The position numbers and the translations under genes are program-made. From Ceratodon purpureus (lineage: Eukaryota > Streptophyta > Bryopsida > Pseudoditrichales > Ditrichaceae), in contig CM026422.1 of the NCBI GenBank assembly GCA_014871385.1, forward strand, positions 22,933,014-22,997,013: a stretch of 64,000 bases of DNA, in the 5' to 3' direction. Within the stretch, counting starts at the first letter, position 1; each line of letters starts with the position of its first letter. This document shows positions 1 to 12,638 of this stretch, piece by piece. Under the pieces are notes generated by a model. It did no database searches. It had not been told where the DNA came from and saw nothing but the letters and a program-made list of their open reading frames with translations.

Positions 1-200
1 TATTTTTTATTTTTTTGAAAAAATAAGGTTTGTCTCTTAGAATTTTTAATTTTTTAATTTTTATGTTTTCAAGAAAACACTAAAAATATTTTTTCATTAA
101 TTAAAATAATATAATATTTTTAAAATATAATTTACTAGTTTTCTATCATTAGATTTTTCTTTTTTCTTTTTTATTTTAAAATCGTATTTGAATGACTTAG
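1..200 (-). mobile_element. partial MITE-like fragment at the window edge
   Basis: The first 60-70 bases, a run of A/T tracts around an AAAATAAGG core, resemble the reverse complement of the inner part of the element at 38584-38836. The terminal inverted repeat would lie outside the window, so this is only a tentative third member of that family. Low-complexity A/T sequence could give the same impression. Confidence 0.25.
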
Positions 201-2401
201 CTATCTAATTCCAATTGTGTAGTAATCAATATAGTATGCAATGTCACATAGGACGCTTCTCAAGAAATACTATTTTTTATGAAGAAATTTAATGAAAATA
301 AATAAATAAAATTCTATAAAATATTTTTTAAATTGGGCTATCTAAAAAGAGAGAATTGCCCGCTATATCATATCAAAGATCATTAAAAAGAGCTCGCAGA
401 TCAATTAGGCCATCCAACAACTTTCTTTTGGATTTTTGAATTTCAAGGAATTATTTTTAGGAAATCCCAAAATTCTGAATTGGAGACAATATTTTTTTCT
501 TATAATTTTTTAATCAATTCTAAAATATAACATATTCAATTATTAAACGATTAAAGCCCAAAAGAACATATACCATGGTTTTGGAGTGTAAAATGGGTTA
601 TTTCCATCATTTAGTTTTTTATGATTTGAAATATTTAAATGATAGAAGTAAGTTCTTTAATTTATAAATAGTTTAAATTCATCAAAATGTATACAATTAC
701 GGACGCGTAATGTTTCTCAATATTGTTAATGGTCATTCAAACTTGTTTCATTTTTAGTGATTATTAGTCAATTAAATAACTAGTCAACAAGGTGCACACG
801 TTGAGCATTTGTAGAGTAAAAAATTTTACTTCAAAGAATTTTGAGTGAAAAGTCTTAAATCTAGCAGCTTTTATTGTTTTCTCCTTCAATTATTTTACAA
901 TGATTAGAAATAAATTAGTACAAAAAAAATAATGCTTCTGCTTTATGAAGCTACATACACATTTTATACCATTTATGAACATACAAAGTTATATTTGAAA
1001 GAGTTTTGTAAATCTGTATTATAAATTTTTTGAGTTATGCATATATATGTTTGAAATTTATAGTTTTTAATAATGACTTTTGAAAGGATTTTTGTAAAAA
1101 TGAAATGAAAAGAAATGTGATTGTAAAACATATGTACTTATTTGCATAAACATATAGACCCAATTCATTTGACTATACAGCTTGTCCATCATCCATTGTC
1201 ATTGTTTCATTATTGCATTCATTGTTTATCCTATGCAATTTTTTATTTTTTCATTCCGTTAACTCCAAACATCTATATTCCACACCAACGAGGCACTTAA
1301 GTTAATAATACTATGACAAAGTTTCTACTTAACTTAAGACTTGTTTTTCATGTACATTATATGGCATACATTATGTCATGCCACTCTTCATGCATATGAG
1401 TACATTTCTATACATGAAGAATTCAAAATTTCTTGATTACTTCCTAAGTATTTTTTTTATATATTTAACTCGTGCCAATCACTACAAAATTTTGAATGCA
1501 ATCACTCTTACAGTTATTTTCTAAATGATTAATCTTTGTAATACATTAAATTTCTCACTTCTATATTTATTTATCACACTATTGATATTACTTTTAAACA
1601 ATTTTGAAGTGTTTCTTGAATCTTGTAACGAAGAATCATTTTTAATATTTTCTACATATTATGCATACTTTCACTACTTCAAATGAATGAAAATGCATTA
1701 ATACAACACATTGACTACGTACATAATCAATTGAAACATGACACTCCTTATACATCACTCTTGAAAAAATATTTACTTTTAATCACCAACAATGTTTATT
1801 AAATGTATAACATAATCTTTGGCCTTGAGTTATACACATCTACTGCAACAATGACATCATGATATTAATGCAAGAAATTGGGCACGTTAATTGACAACTA
1901 CTTGCTAGACTTTTGTCCCGCAGTCATGATATCATCGCTTGTGCCTTTGGCCACAACTTCATGAGGAGCTTCATCTTCATGTATCTCGTACACATCATGC
2001 AAATCCAGAGCTTTTTTCTTCATTTTGCCATTTTTCCTCATTTTGACATTTATATTCATGGACACCATTTGGATTGTCCGCTGTATATCGATTTGTCTTC
2101 AAGCAACAATACAGTTCTTCTTTGACATATTTGCCAATTAAATGAAACAATTCAACATATTAAAAACATTTAAGAAATTAAAACTTAATTAATGCACTTA
2201 AAGAGATGTAAAGAAACATATAAAAAATGTCAAAGCATCCAACTTGTTTACTTAAGTATAGAAAAATGGTTGGCGCATCCTCTTTTATGGGCTCAACAAC
2301 ATCGCGTGATCAGATTGTAATGAAAAAAATTTATGTAATTTAATTAAATTGATTTTTTAAAAAAAAATTGGATAAAATATTGAGTACATTTTTAAAGAAT
2401 A

Positions 2402-2570
2402 ATACACTGCAATGTAATGTAGTATAATGCAATGTAATGTATTACAATGTCTTAATTCAATGCAATATAAATGTAGTATAGTTTAATGCTAATATAGTGT
2501 ACTATGATGCTATGCGACGTAGTGTAATATATTGTAGCGTAATGTAGTATAGTATAATGTCTTGAGATTC
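2402..2570. repeat. degenerate TAATG/AATGT pentamer array
   Basis: Near-tandem 5-bp units of the type AATGT, AATGC, AGTGT and AATAT run for about 160 bp. The array ends in a GAGATTC-like flank that resembles the flank of the second array at 4246-4440, which suggests both belong to one dispersed repeat family rather than being independent microsatellites. Confidence 0.6.
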
Positions 2571-4245
2571 AAAAATGCTTATTAATCCTGAGTAAGCTAA
2601 AAGTAATGTTGTGCAGGATTGAATTTGGGAAACTATTGAATATTCAATTGTTGATGATGGTTAATGCTAATGCGTCTTGGTCCTCCAACATGCTTATGCT
2701 TCATGCATCTGTTTGTGACAAAGCAAAGATTGCAACACCTATTTTACTAGACTTTGGGATAGTAAACATTCATCATAAACAACTAATGTTAATTAAATAA
2801 GATGCAAAGTGAGGGAATAATCCCTCACTGTCTTTATATAGTCACAATTGGTGGCGAGCACTTGCCCAACTGCTGGTCCCGGCGGCTCAGCCGCCCTGCA
2901 GCCGCCATTAATGTTCTGTGCATTCACACTAGGATGTTCTATTTTATCCCTAACTCTATTCCCACTAGTTATGTTCCTAACATATTTGTGCTTGTGTTAC
3001 AGCCATTGGTAAGTGCTAAGTTCTATTAACTATTGGGGCATGGGCAAACTTGGAGATATGAGCAGGACTGTCTCAGGTGTTCTTTAGGGCATCCAACGTT
3101 TTTTTTGATGTATTTACGAAATCTAAACCTACCTCACACCTCCAAATTTGAAATCAATTTAACATAACAACCCCAGGACCGATAAAAATTGATCAAAGCA
3201 AAAGTGGAAACAATTTCAATGTTCGGATGTGTCCTTAAATGAAACATCCGAAACCCGTCTCCATTCCTTAAAAAAAAGAAAAAAAGAATCATCTAAACAA
3301 GCAAGTTTGAGCTTTTCATCCCAAAATTTGAACCACAAGTGTAGATATGTATAAGAAGTATATATATGATCCTAATTTTATTTTAAAATTGAATACAATT
3401 TTATTAGGGATAAGTGTAAAGTGTGTATTTATGTGGTTTTTTACACCCATCATAACAATGACGTGAAATTGTCATTTAGAGTTTTGATTTCTTATTTTGT
3501 GGTTGAAAAAACAAAATGAAGGTGTATATGCTTTCAAACTATTCAAAATTCCAAAAACCAAAGAACATCTTCATTTATGTAATGCAAAAGGCCATATTTT
3601 TTCTGCTTTAAAAATGAAAGTTAATCTATGTTTCCAAATATTAAAATATGAGCCATAAAATTTAGTGACATCCATGATGTCTACTTTATATGCTGGCATT
3701 TTTAATATTCTCTACTTAAATTTCACATTCTTCTATAAAGTCATTAGAAATGAATTTCAGATTTTCTTCATGGAAGTTTGTGAATGTTTCATTGTATGTT
3801 GCAAGGATGTTAGAAGTATCAAATATATTTTGTAAATATTCAAATGGCTGTTTGTGCTCTTGAATTGGAAATGGGTCTAATTGTACTTGTGTAAATGCAT
3901 TATTCAAATTTTTATTAATAAACTGATGTTCAATTTAAATTTTAGCCAAATCAAGCCAAAAGTCAATGGATCTTGAAACATCTTTACTTGCATTTTTTGC
4001 ACCACGATTTTTGAAATAACACCTAGTGTTATTTTATGTTACAATAGCACATCTTTATGTCAAATTTAATAAAAAAAATAATGAAGAACTCGATGTTTAA
4101 ATACTTCAAGTCCTTAATATTTTTTAGTATATGTTTGACCCTTGTTTAAAGAGTTGCAATTCTTCTTTCAAGAGTTACACCTTTTTTTTAAACTAGTGTA
4201 CTAATCATACACAATATTTATATGTATGTTTAACAAATTTAATCC

Positions 4246-4440
4246 AATATAGTGTAGTGTAATGTAATATAATGCAAATGTAATCTAGTGTAGTGATGCT
4301 AAATGCAATGTAATGTAGCACAATATAATCTAATGGAATGCAATGCAATGTAGTTAATCTTACTGTAATGTAGTGCAATACAACACAATTTAATGTAGTG
4401 TAGTCTAATTCAATACAATGTAATATAATGCAATCTCTCG
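4246..4440. repeat. second degenerate TAATG/AATGT pentamer array
   Basis: About 190 bp of 5-bp-periodic units (AATGT, AGTGT, AATGC, AATAT). Because the period is not a multiple of three, the 80-codon minus-strand open frame across it is a repeat artefact with a simple repeating Leu-His-Tyr-Ile composition. It is followed by a CTCGAATCC flank similar to that of the first array. Confidence 0.6.
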
Positions 4441-6013
4441 AATCCAAATGTTGTAATAATAAAATTCAATTGTTATAGTTCATATACAAGCCAAATTATA
4501 TACAAAAAAAATATTTTCAATTTTATCTTTGTATTTAACTTCTAAAATTTTTTGACTATGTTTCACAAAAGGTATTCAACCTCGTCTTTTCCTCAAGCTC
4601 TTCACTCAATTAGCATAATTTACCATACTTTAATGCCAATGGAATTATATATTTCTTATTCATTTTGCACTCAATTGATTTAATAAATTATTCAATTAGA
4701 AAGTTCTTTATATTGACAAATCTTAGACATTATTTTAACATTTAGTCTTTTTTTAAAAAATTATTATAATTTTAGATGGAAGATAAAGACGCCTTCTAAT
4801 TGTGTATACTTGCGGTTTATTTATTATTCTAACCATATACAAGGAAAATATAAACTCTTGTACAATACTGTTTCAGTTTTAGGTTCTAGGATTTAGAATT
4901 TAAGGCCCTAGCTTAATAAAAGGTAAATCCAAGTAATCTTTTTTCATGGTCTTCAATTGCAAATTTGAACAAAATGGAGTTAGTGAAAAATTAATATTGC
5001 GGGAATTTAATATTGACCAAAAAATATAAGTTCTGATCCTCTATTTAGATATTCCAAATTTGATGAAGTCAAATTCAAGTGGTGAATTACCTCTCTAAAA
5101 TAATTCAAGTTTTGCAAAAAATCGGAAACAAATTTTTGAAGAGTGTAATTTAATTCCGTTGGTAATAAATAATTTATTGATATAAAATGGATTTAATATC
5201 ATTCAAAAGAATATTTTAAATATTGGAAATGTAATTTTTGATCAAGTTATATTAGTATATGTGGTTAATATGAGGAAAAAATGAATTTTTCTATAGAAAT
5301 ACTTTAGTGGAGGACAAACATTATTAAGTTATCTTGCATAAGGTGAATTAAAATTAAAAGTCAGGTATCACCAAACAATTAAGCATAAAGTATACAAGCA
5401 AGTTTTTAAGACCTTGGTAATAATATTGTTTCATCAACTTAGCAGCAGTTGGATTACTTTGGAATTTAAGTTCAACAATTTTTTGATGACTAATTTTTTA
5501 TTATGGATTTAATTTCTAAAAATCTTTGAGAGTTTCAATTTGAAATTGTTGGACTAGGAACTTTTGGCACCCACCTCTGCCAAAATTGATCGAGGCAGAC
5601 GCTGATAAGTGATTGATAAAACATGAATAGCATATCCTTTGAATGGCTTGCTCAAATCCTGCAATTACAAGAATCGAAGTAAAAAGTATCAGGAGTTATT
5701 GTTGCAGAGTATTTTTGAAGAGAGAATGCAATTGCTTTGAGATGGTTTGTCTTCTAGTTATTGTCTCAGCATACTCTAATTTAGATCTTATTTTTTAACT
5801 TACTGGTAGAAACATCACAAATATGTATAAAGCTACATTGTTTCATGAGGAACATTGCAAATAAATCATAGACTCATACGTATGATGACAGTGAAATTAG
5901 ATCATCCAACTGCTTGGCCCGGCCAAGATTTTTTTTATTCAAAGTGTAATTACAAAAAATATAATATATTTTAATAAATATGTTATATATATATGAAGTT
6001 CAATCTATTATTC

Positions 6014-6616
6014 TATTGCCCTTTTGCACCCACCAATGTTTAATAAGGTCTCTCTTTAAGTCAAAGTGAATTCCCCTATCTTGAACGTCTACAACTCCTC
6101 CTTGGTACTCATCAAAAGTTAAACCTCTCCTTATATTAGCTACTCAAGGTTCATCAGAACCCTCACTCGCTTCTCCCGAAAATAAAGGTTGCTCTTGAAT
6201 TTCCACACGTGGTAAGTTGTGTTTCCTCTCGTCTTCAATGATTATGTTGTGCAATATAATGACAGTCATTTAAATTTGATCCATGAACTCTAAAAAAAAC
6301 ATGCCATATGCAAAGAGACTCATGCGGCTATTGCTTCCAAAACAATGCTCCGATCATGATCTTTGTTCTGGTAGTGGCCCTGCCAAGCAACGGGACAATT
6401 CTTCCATTCATAGTGCATACAATCCACTGATGCAAACATTCCCGGCCACCTTTGATGTTCATTAATCTTCATTTGCTCAAGTAAATCTTTTTTTGTTGGT
6501 TTTCTCAAATACTGAGACTCATATAATCCTCGAATCGCTTTCACAAACCTTTTTAAAGCCTCTCTTCTTGTACTTTCAGCCATTGTGAAGTAGTGATCCA
6601 AAGCATCGGGTGACAC
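6014..6616 (-). pseudogene. PIF/Harbinger-type transposase remnant (HARBI1-like)
   Basis: The 5' part (6320-6616) encodes a plant Harbinger transposase segment, including a D-C-M-H-Y-E-W-K-N-C-P stretch that in this family carries the first catalytic aspartate of the DDE nuclease. After about 30 bp the homology resumes (6014-6287) with the family's C-terminal end: an I-I-L-H-N-I-I-I-E-D-E-R motif followed by a terminal H-F-D-L-K-R-D-L motif, interrupted by stops. The middle of the protein, with the remaining acidic residues, is missing, so no transposase can be made. Full-length relatives are roughly 350-450 residues. A divergent Myb/SANT-type partner frame starts at about 6671 on the other strand, the usual two-gene layout of these elements. 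Family assignment is confident; element ends were not found. Confidence 0.7.
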
Positions 6617-6670
6617 ACCGTATATTTTATTACATCTTAATATATTATAGTATATTTTATATTAATTACA

Positions 6671-8322
6671 ATGGATAAAGGGAGTAATTGGACGGACAAG
6701 GAGGATGTGGTTCTATGTCGAGCTTATATGGTAGTTACTGAGGACAGTTCATTGGGGGTTTCCCAAACCTTGAAGAAATTATGAGATTTTGTGGAGACGG
6801 AATATAATGAGAAGATACCCAACGGTTGTGCGAAACGTCGAGCAAAAGAATTACAGTATCATTATGCAACAATTCAAAAAGAGACAACTAAATTTGAAAG
6901 TTCATATTCACAAGTATAAAAGCTGCAACCTTCACGTATGAATGAAGACAACATGATTGAGAGAGTGAAAGAGCTTTTCCGAGATGAGGATCTTAAAGAT
7001 TTTAAATACATTCATTGTTGAAAGATTCTATGAATATACAAAAAATTTATAACTCCATCTCCTCATGGTCGAAACCTATGAATTTGGATAATCATAAGCG
7101 GAAGGAAATTGAAGTGGATGAAGGCACTAAGAACATGAATACCTTACTTGACCAAGACAGGCCCGGAGGATTTAAAGAAGCCTAATTGAGTAAAAACAAG
7201 GAGTTATTACGTTTGAATATAATGAAGGATGATGTGGAAGGGGCCAAGCACAATAAAGTGTACCAAAAAAGTGCTTAACTATTTGACAATTTCAGCCCTT
7301 CTTATAAACACTCAAGAAAGTGGGATCTAAGTTATGTTGATTCAAAATTTAGTTATGGATTTCAAAAATAGACTTGATTCTCTTGAACTTCCCAAATGTG
7401 CAAGACAAGACATCGAGGTTTAGAAGCGGAACGGATACGGTGAAGTCGGTTCAAGTGAATGCGGTTATTTGCGAAAGTGAAGAGAATTGTTTACGGATTT
7501 TACGAAAGTCACATTTAATTTCGCTGTCCACTCCGTTCTTAATGTACCGTTCTAGAAATGCGGGGGTTCCAACAGTTTGGACCCATAAAGTGTACCAAAA
7601 GTACTGTCGTGACGTTTTCTGGACACTGTTTTGGGCGAAACTTTTGGGGCTCTTCCCTTCAAATATTGTGGTGTTCAAATGCTCAAAAAATAATTTTCTG
7701 ATGTTTGCGAATGGTCGGGAAAAAAAAAAGTGAAAAAAGAACATCTTCATTTTCATGATTTAGAACTAGCGGTCAAATTAAGTTTCAATTGAAGATGTTT
7801 TTCTTATGGAGATGCCTGTAAGATACCTTGTGACACCTTAAAAAGTGACTAAAATGCTCAAAAACTACACCAAAATGCTCAAAATCAGCTTTGAGCAATA
7901 AAAAACAGCACACTTTAAATTCACTTCCTAGTGATCACATGTTGCACTTTGTGGTACACTTTATTGTGCTCTCCCCCGGAAGCAAACAACATCATTGCTC
8001 AATCACAAATGAAGTTGACTTACTTGAAAGAACAATAACTTGTCCGAGGGAGCAAGAACTAAAGCATGAAAAACTAAAAACGTATGATTTGTTGTTTGGA
8101 GATCCTCAAAACCGCAACCATCCACAACGAGAAGAATACTTCCAGCATCGCATGTACGTTGCCGTGAAGGAAACTAAGTTTGAAGCAAAAAAGAATTTAG
8201 AACAAGGCAAACAAAAAATAGATGAACCACTACTAGACTCAGATGAAGTGAATGATACATATGAAAATCCTATAAATCTTGATGACACCGGAGGTTTTAC
8301 AGGATTACTGACGTCTGATTAA
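6671..8322 (+). pseudogene. decayed Harbinger ORF1 (Myb/SANT-like, NAM-associated type), split by a MITE
   Basis: Translation from 6671 begins with a tryptophan/acidic SANT-like helix (N-W-T-D-K-E-D, then L-C-R-A-Y), as in the DNA-binding accessory protein of plant PIF/Harbinger elements and the NAM-associated plant family. The frame is broken by stops near 6780, 6917 and 7018. At 7241 it is interrupted by a 737-bp inverted-repeat element with a GGAAG target duplication. It resumes after 7982 as a charged stretch to the stop at 8320-8322, which may be the C-terminal part; I do not recognise that segment on its own. The gene diverges from the transposase remnant at 6616, as expected for the pair. 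It is non-functional. Confidence 0.5.
7241..7977. mobile_element. nested terminal-inverted-repeat element with 5-bp target duplication
   Basis: Inverted ends: AGCACAATAAAGTGTACCA at 7247-7265 is repeated in reverse complement at 7952-7970, with further similarity inward and outward (G-rich at the left tip, C-rich at the right tip). The element is bracketed by the direct repeat GGAAG (7236-7240 and 7978-7982), giving 737 bp. It carries overlapping open frames of about 100-119 codons on both strands with no recognisable domain. It lies inside the Harbinger ORF1 remnant, so it inserted after that element. The superfamily is not certain. Confidence 0.6.
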
Positions 8323-11300
8323 TTTTTGCATTGCTATGTTTTCTCAACATACTTTTAATAAAAATGATTTTCACTAAAAAAGAAATGCTTGCAGCCTGTT
8401 TTTTAATGCTATCAATTTTTAACTCACTGGACAGCATTTAACTGAATGAACATGGACATGCCCAAATAATTTGTGCCACACAAACAACATCACCTAAGTT
8501 TCTGAGTAAGGGTTACTTACAATGATTTCGGAATTTTTATCACTTACCACATCGAACTCGAAGCTAATATCATTCGCATCTGAATCACGCTGTTGTAAGT
8601 TTGCTTTGCTAATCGGCCTCCTCATATTGTGAGCCTTGAGGAAGTCTTGTTAGACGACTGCTGAAGACAGTCTAAACTAAGAGTATTTTGATAAGCGCTG
8701 CATGTTCATGAACACTATGGGAAACTTGGTTGTGGGGACCCGTAAGTCCACCGGCCACTCAATGTGTGAGGGTAAAGTCACCATGGTATACTTAGGGCCC
8801 CCTTTGGTTAAAACTGCCAGTACAAGGCCATTTTGTGAGTGAACAGTGGTTTTGAAGTTGGTGTGATTGAGGCGGGCCCATGTCGGAGCAACATACCAAT
8901 CTAGGAGAAAGAATCACAAGAATCAATTTTAAGAAAGGTTTCAGCATAAGAATATGGCCAACTAGGAAACATTTTGCTTCTCAGGCTGGTTCGAGATTTT
9001 TGTTTAATCCATATTAAGGACATATTTCAGAAGACATACTCAGATTATAATTCACACAACAGTTCTAGAAATATTTGAAACATCTATGTTAAAATTTTCT
9101 CAGGTACTAAAACCAACTTGCTCAAAGCCGACCCTTGGTGAGTATCTCAAGATTAAAAAGCTTGGCGTCCACGCTCACAAACTAATGACTCTTGTCAGTC
9201 AGTCGGACTCTCAACTCATGACACCTGAGTTCAAATTCTAAAACGTTCATGTTCCCCTTTCAATTCCGTAGTTCCAGCCAGTATCACGAAATTAAAGATT
9301 ACAAGCTTGACTGGGAGCGCCATGAAGTGCTTGAGATGCTGTGTAAGTGTATACCATGTCCAAATTCCAACAGCCACTGTAATTTGTTATGATAATTGAT
9401 GCACATGCGAGCAAGTGCACAATTGGAAGAGATGGGAAGTCGAAGCTCACAGTATCTGTGGACAATGGTGCAAGAGATGGGAAATAGAAGCTCACGAAGA
9501 AAAGAAACAATCCGTAAACAATGGTGAGGCATGTCAGGTCGTTGGGACACCGGAAAGATATATAGAACAGGAAATAAAGAAATCAGTTACAGGCTTACAT
9601 TACAGGTCGATCAGAATTCGACTCAACCTGGAACCCTACTGTAACCGTTCATTACTGTTCATTTACAGGTTTACAGTTCAGGCACCACTGGGGATGCTCT
9701 TAGAATCTGAAGCAAAATCAAAGCATTGTATATGTAAATCAAAATTAAACCACTTTAGGAGAGAATGGCAGTATATTTGCACCTTCAATTGCGCCTACAA
9801 GTGAAAGTCTGAGTTACTTGAAATAGAAGTGTTCTCAATACATGTTCACTACTGTGAGTAATTCATGAAACAGTCTACCAATCATTCAAGAGTTATTACA
9901 GATTCAGTTGAAGGCAGTTGCAAGTTCATGTGGTCCCGTAACATTTGGTGACGAAGTAATGCATTTTGCCATTCAAGTAGTCCATCCGATGATGCAGAAG
10001 TCACTTAACTGGGCGGCGTCGATCCATTATCCGGAAGGTGGATGGCCTAGCGGTGCCTGCCTCATTGCACTTCGGGCCAGGTGACTCTAGTATCTTCCTA
10101 CGGGAGGTATACTCGTCATAATTTGGGGCTCGCGTTCGCGCGGCCCTCACCCAATCTGAAAACCTAAACTGCAAGTAATTTCATCGAAATAGGAAAATCT
10201 CTATGTAAGTACATGATTTTAAAGTAATGTGTTTGAAGATTTATGCTTGAACAAAACAGGCAGTGCGTGAAGAAACCCAAGGGATTTTAATATGAAGCAA
10301 ACACATAGCAGTGTATAATTGGCTGTCAAGGAAATGGCAGCATTGGTAAGAGCACCGTGTGCAAGACTTAAGGTATAAGCACCCATAACCGAAAGGTTAA
10401 GCATTTCAGCATATCAGAGCTTGGGTTTTCAATAAGGAGTTATTTTTTGTGCGTAGTAACATAAGGTTCATGAAGAATGAGGATTTTTCCAAATTTAATT
10501 AAGTAAAATTAAAATTACTACAAATTTTTTTGTTCAAAAGTTGTTCAGAGCCCATAATCAAGATATAGCTTCACCCATGACCGACAACAACAAGAGTAGT
10601 GAACAAACAAAAGACTACCTAATTCCATAATAGTCACAGACGCATTCTATTGGAGGATGCATCTTGAATCTACTGTTCATCAACTATCGGCTACTGGTTT
10701 TCCATTGTTCTGTATCAAAGAAGCCTAGTTATCCGTCACGGGTGTGTTTCTGGTTCTGGTGCTTATACCTTAGTACAATGAATTATCAAAATTTGGAAGA
10801 GAGGTTTATCGAACTATGGAATATAAAAATCTCTATGCTCTTTTATGTCAGATTTTAAACAAATCAAGAGTTTTTTCCCAAACCACAGGGCTCTAGTGAT
10901 TTCTGTAACTTCGCCCCAGCAGTCCAACAAGGTCACAAGACATCTTCAAGTTGCACACCTAGATCGATTCGCATGCAATACCATGGTAGTACTATCTCTG
11001 ATACTGTGTTGATACTATGTGGATACCCCGGTAATACCGTGGGCTTGCGCTTCTGTTGCGAAACGGACACAACACTGACGTTGTAAGTCTGTGAAGGCTG
11101 CTGCTGGGAGGGCGCGATTCGGAGCTCCGTAAATTTGCATCTGTGCTCCGAGCTCACAATCGCCGTCGTCTGCATAATTGCACCTGTTCTCACTGAAATG
11201 TTCTTGCTCCACGAGAAGCTCAGGTCGGTGCCAACAGCTGCGACAGCATGGGCTGTCGATCAACATGTTCCAGTTCAACAGCTGCTGTGCATGTTCTTAG

Positions 11301-12200
11301 TGATGGAACTTCACAGTCTGTTCCAAAGCAAGTCGGAAGTAGACGACGGCGATGCTTTACAATACCTACCGGTTTTAACTTGAGCTCTGAGTCCTCATCC
11401 GCATTTAGAGAGGTGTTCCGCCAACGATCGTATAAGTGACCGCATGTCCAGTGTGTCAATTACTTCAATTGCTGCAGGTATCTGTTCCTTATCGTTACAC
11501 ACAACTTGTCTGGTTAATATTGTGCCAATTCGGTGCCTCGGGTTCTATGTCGTCCTCCTTCCCTGGTGCCCACATGGAATATTTGTCTCTGGCCTTGAAC
11601 CGCACTCTCAGCCTTCATACATGGGCTCTGAGACTCGACACCCCAGAGGAAACTGGCAACTTGTTTTCCTGTGTCTGTCCTCAACAGGGTTGAGAATTGC
11701 ACATAAGGACGTCTAAATTTCGGTTTGGTTGGTATTCCGCTCCGTGAAGAATCCAAACCTCTGAGTCATTCTGAGGGCCTTCAGTATTTCAAAGTTGACC
11801 AGCAGAGAAATTGTGGCTAGGGATGCAATTCGCTTTCCACCACTTTAAAGATGGGGTGTGCTCTTGTGGCGATTATTAACTTGATCAGGGGACGCTTGTT
11901 CACGTACTTACCACTGCCAACATAAAGTTTCAAGCTCGAAATTCCAACTTCAGCTGAATCTTACTTCAACACCCTAGACAGTTCCATGTCAATGGTTCAG
12001 AGTGTCCAACGTGAGGCAGTATCCTAGCTTGGAAAATCCATAGTAACATGAAACTACAACCTGACAATATTGGCATTGAGTAACACATCAATGAATACAC
12101 TCGGCTGATTAGTCACTGGCTTCAAGTCTTCGAAATCTTCCGTCGTTATTCTAAACAAGCGGCTAGATGTACTTTTGAAATATCACTGTAACTGGAGCTA
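8323..12200. other. region without a recognisable gene
   Basis: Base composition rises towards 50% GC around 10.0-10.15 kb and 10.9-11.8 kb, which produces many overlapping 80-130-codon frames on both strands. None shows a known domain, and none can be linked by convincing splice sites. A tRNA-like relic may lie at 9195-9245. A TGGCCTAGCGG sequence at about 10047 fits a pol III box A but has no box B partner. Confidence 0.5.
9195..9245 (+). repeat. tRNA-like relic (possible SINE head)
   Basis: A stretch with a degenerate box A (AGTCAGTCGG), an anticodon-arm-like CTCAACTCATGA and a T-loop-like GAGTTCAAATTC resembles the 3' two-thirds of a tRNA. No acceptor stem closes it, so it is not a functional tRNA gene. 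It may be the head of a tRNA-derived SINE or chance similarity. Confidence 0.25.
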
Positions 12201-12236
12201 TCGTGCGCAATACATCACCATGACAGATTTTTTGTA
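12201..12236 (+). promoter_or_regulatory. conserved upstream module of the receptor units (LysM receptor 1)
   Basis: A block of the form TCGTGCnnnA..ATCACCATGACA..TTTTTT recurs upstream of four receptor units (12201, 15519, 24138, 29715), some 430-600 bp before the reading frame in the intact genes. It may be a retained cis-element or simply a trace of co-duplicated promoters. A TATAAAA sequence at 12280-12286 is a candidate TATA box for this gene. Confidence 0.4.
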
Positions 12237-12638
12237 CTTCTTTGTGGTGTATGGTGAAAGATTCGTGCACGATCAAACTTATAAAAACTCGAGTCTAAAC
12301 TGGAGGCAAACTTAGTTTATAGCTCAGAACTACCGGGCCTTGTCCAAGTTCAAAATGCTAGCTTTGTGTGGAGTCTGCTGAAACTCGATCTTCAAAATTT
12401 CTCCATTTCAATCGGACTGAAAACTGAAGCAAGAGAGACTGAGTGAAGTTAATAAAATGCTTTTTCATGTTGGGCTTGCCTTTCACTTGAGACAAGAATC
12501 TTCAGTGGAGTTGTATCTCCCTGCATCAAGTGCTGAGTAACAAATGAGAGTCTCAGAGCTGCTATCACAATCTTGTGCTTCACAATTAATTAATTCCTTC
12601 GATGCTCATCTACACTAGACAACCAACTGCGAAGTTAA

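Larger units (their letters stand above)
201..5990. other. AT-rich region with no recognisable gene
   Basis: Almost 6 kb of AT-rich DNA in which the longest open frames are under 85 codons and match no family I recognise. It contains two degenerate pentamer arrays, listed separately, and a short perfect hairpin at 2808-2829 (9-bp arms, 4-bp loop). No tRNA, rRNA or splice-linked coding exons were recognised. Confidence 0.6.

Noticed and set aside
4205..4447. 80-codon minus-strand frame
   Set aside because: Made entirely of the degenerate 5-bp repeat.
8806..9700. Possible MITE starting GGGCCCCCTTTGGTT
   Set aside because: No matching inverted end or target duplication could be found downstream.
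10030..10160. GC-richer patch with a pol III box A match
   Set aside because: No box B at a suitable distance and no tRNA fold; not enough for an RNA gene call.
10933..11756. Cluster of overlapping 80-90-codon frames on both strands
   Set aside because: No domain, no consistent frame and no credible splice linkage; explained by a locally higher GC content.
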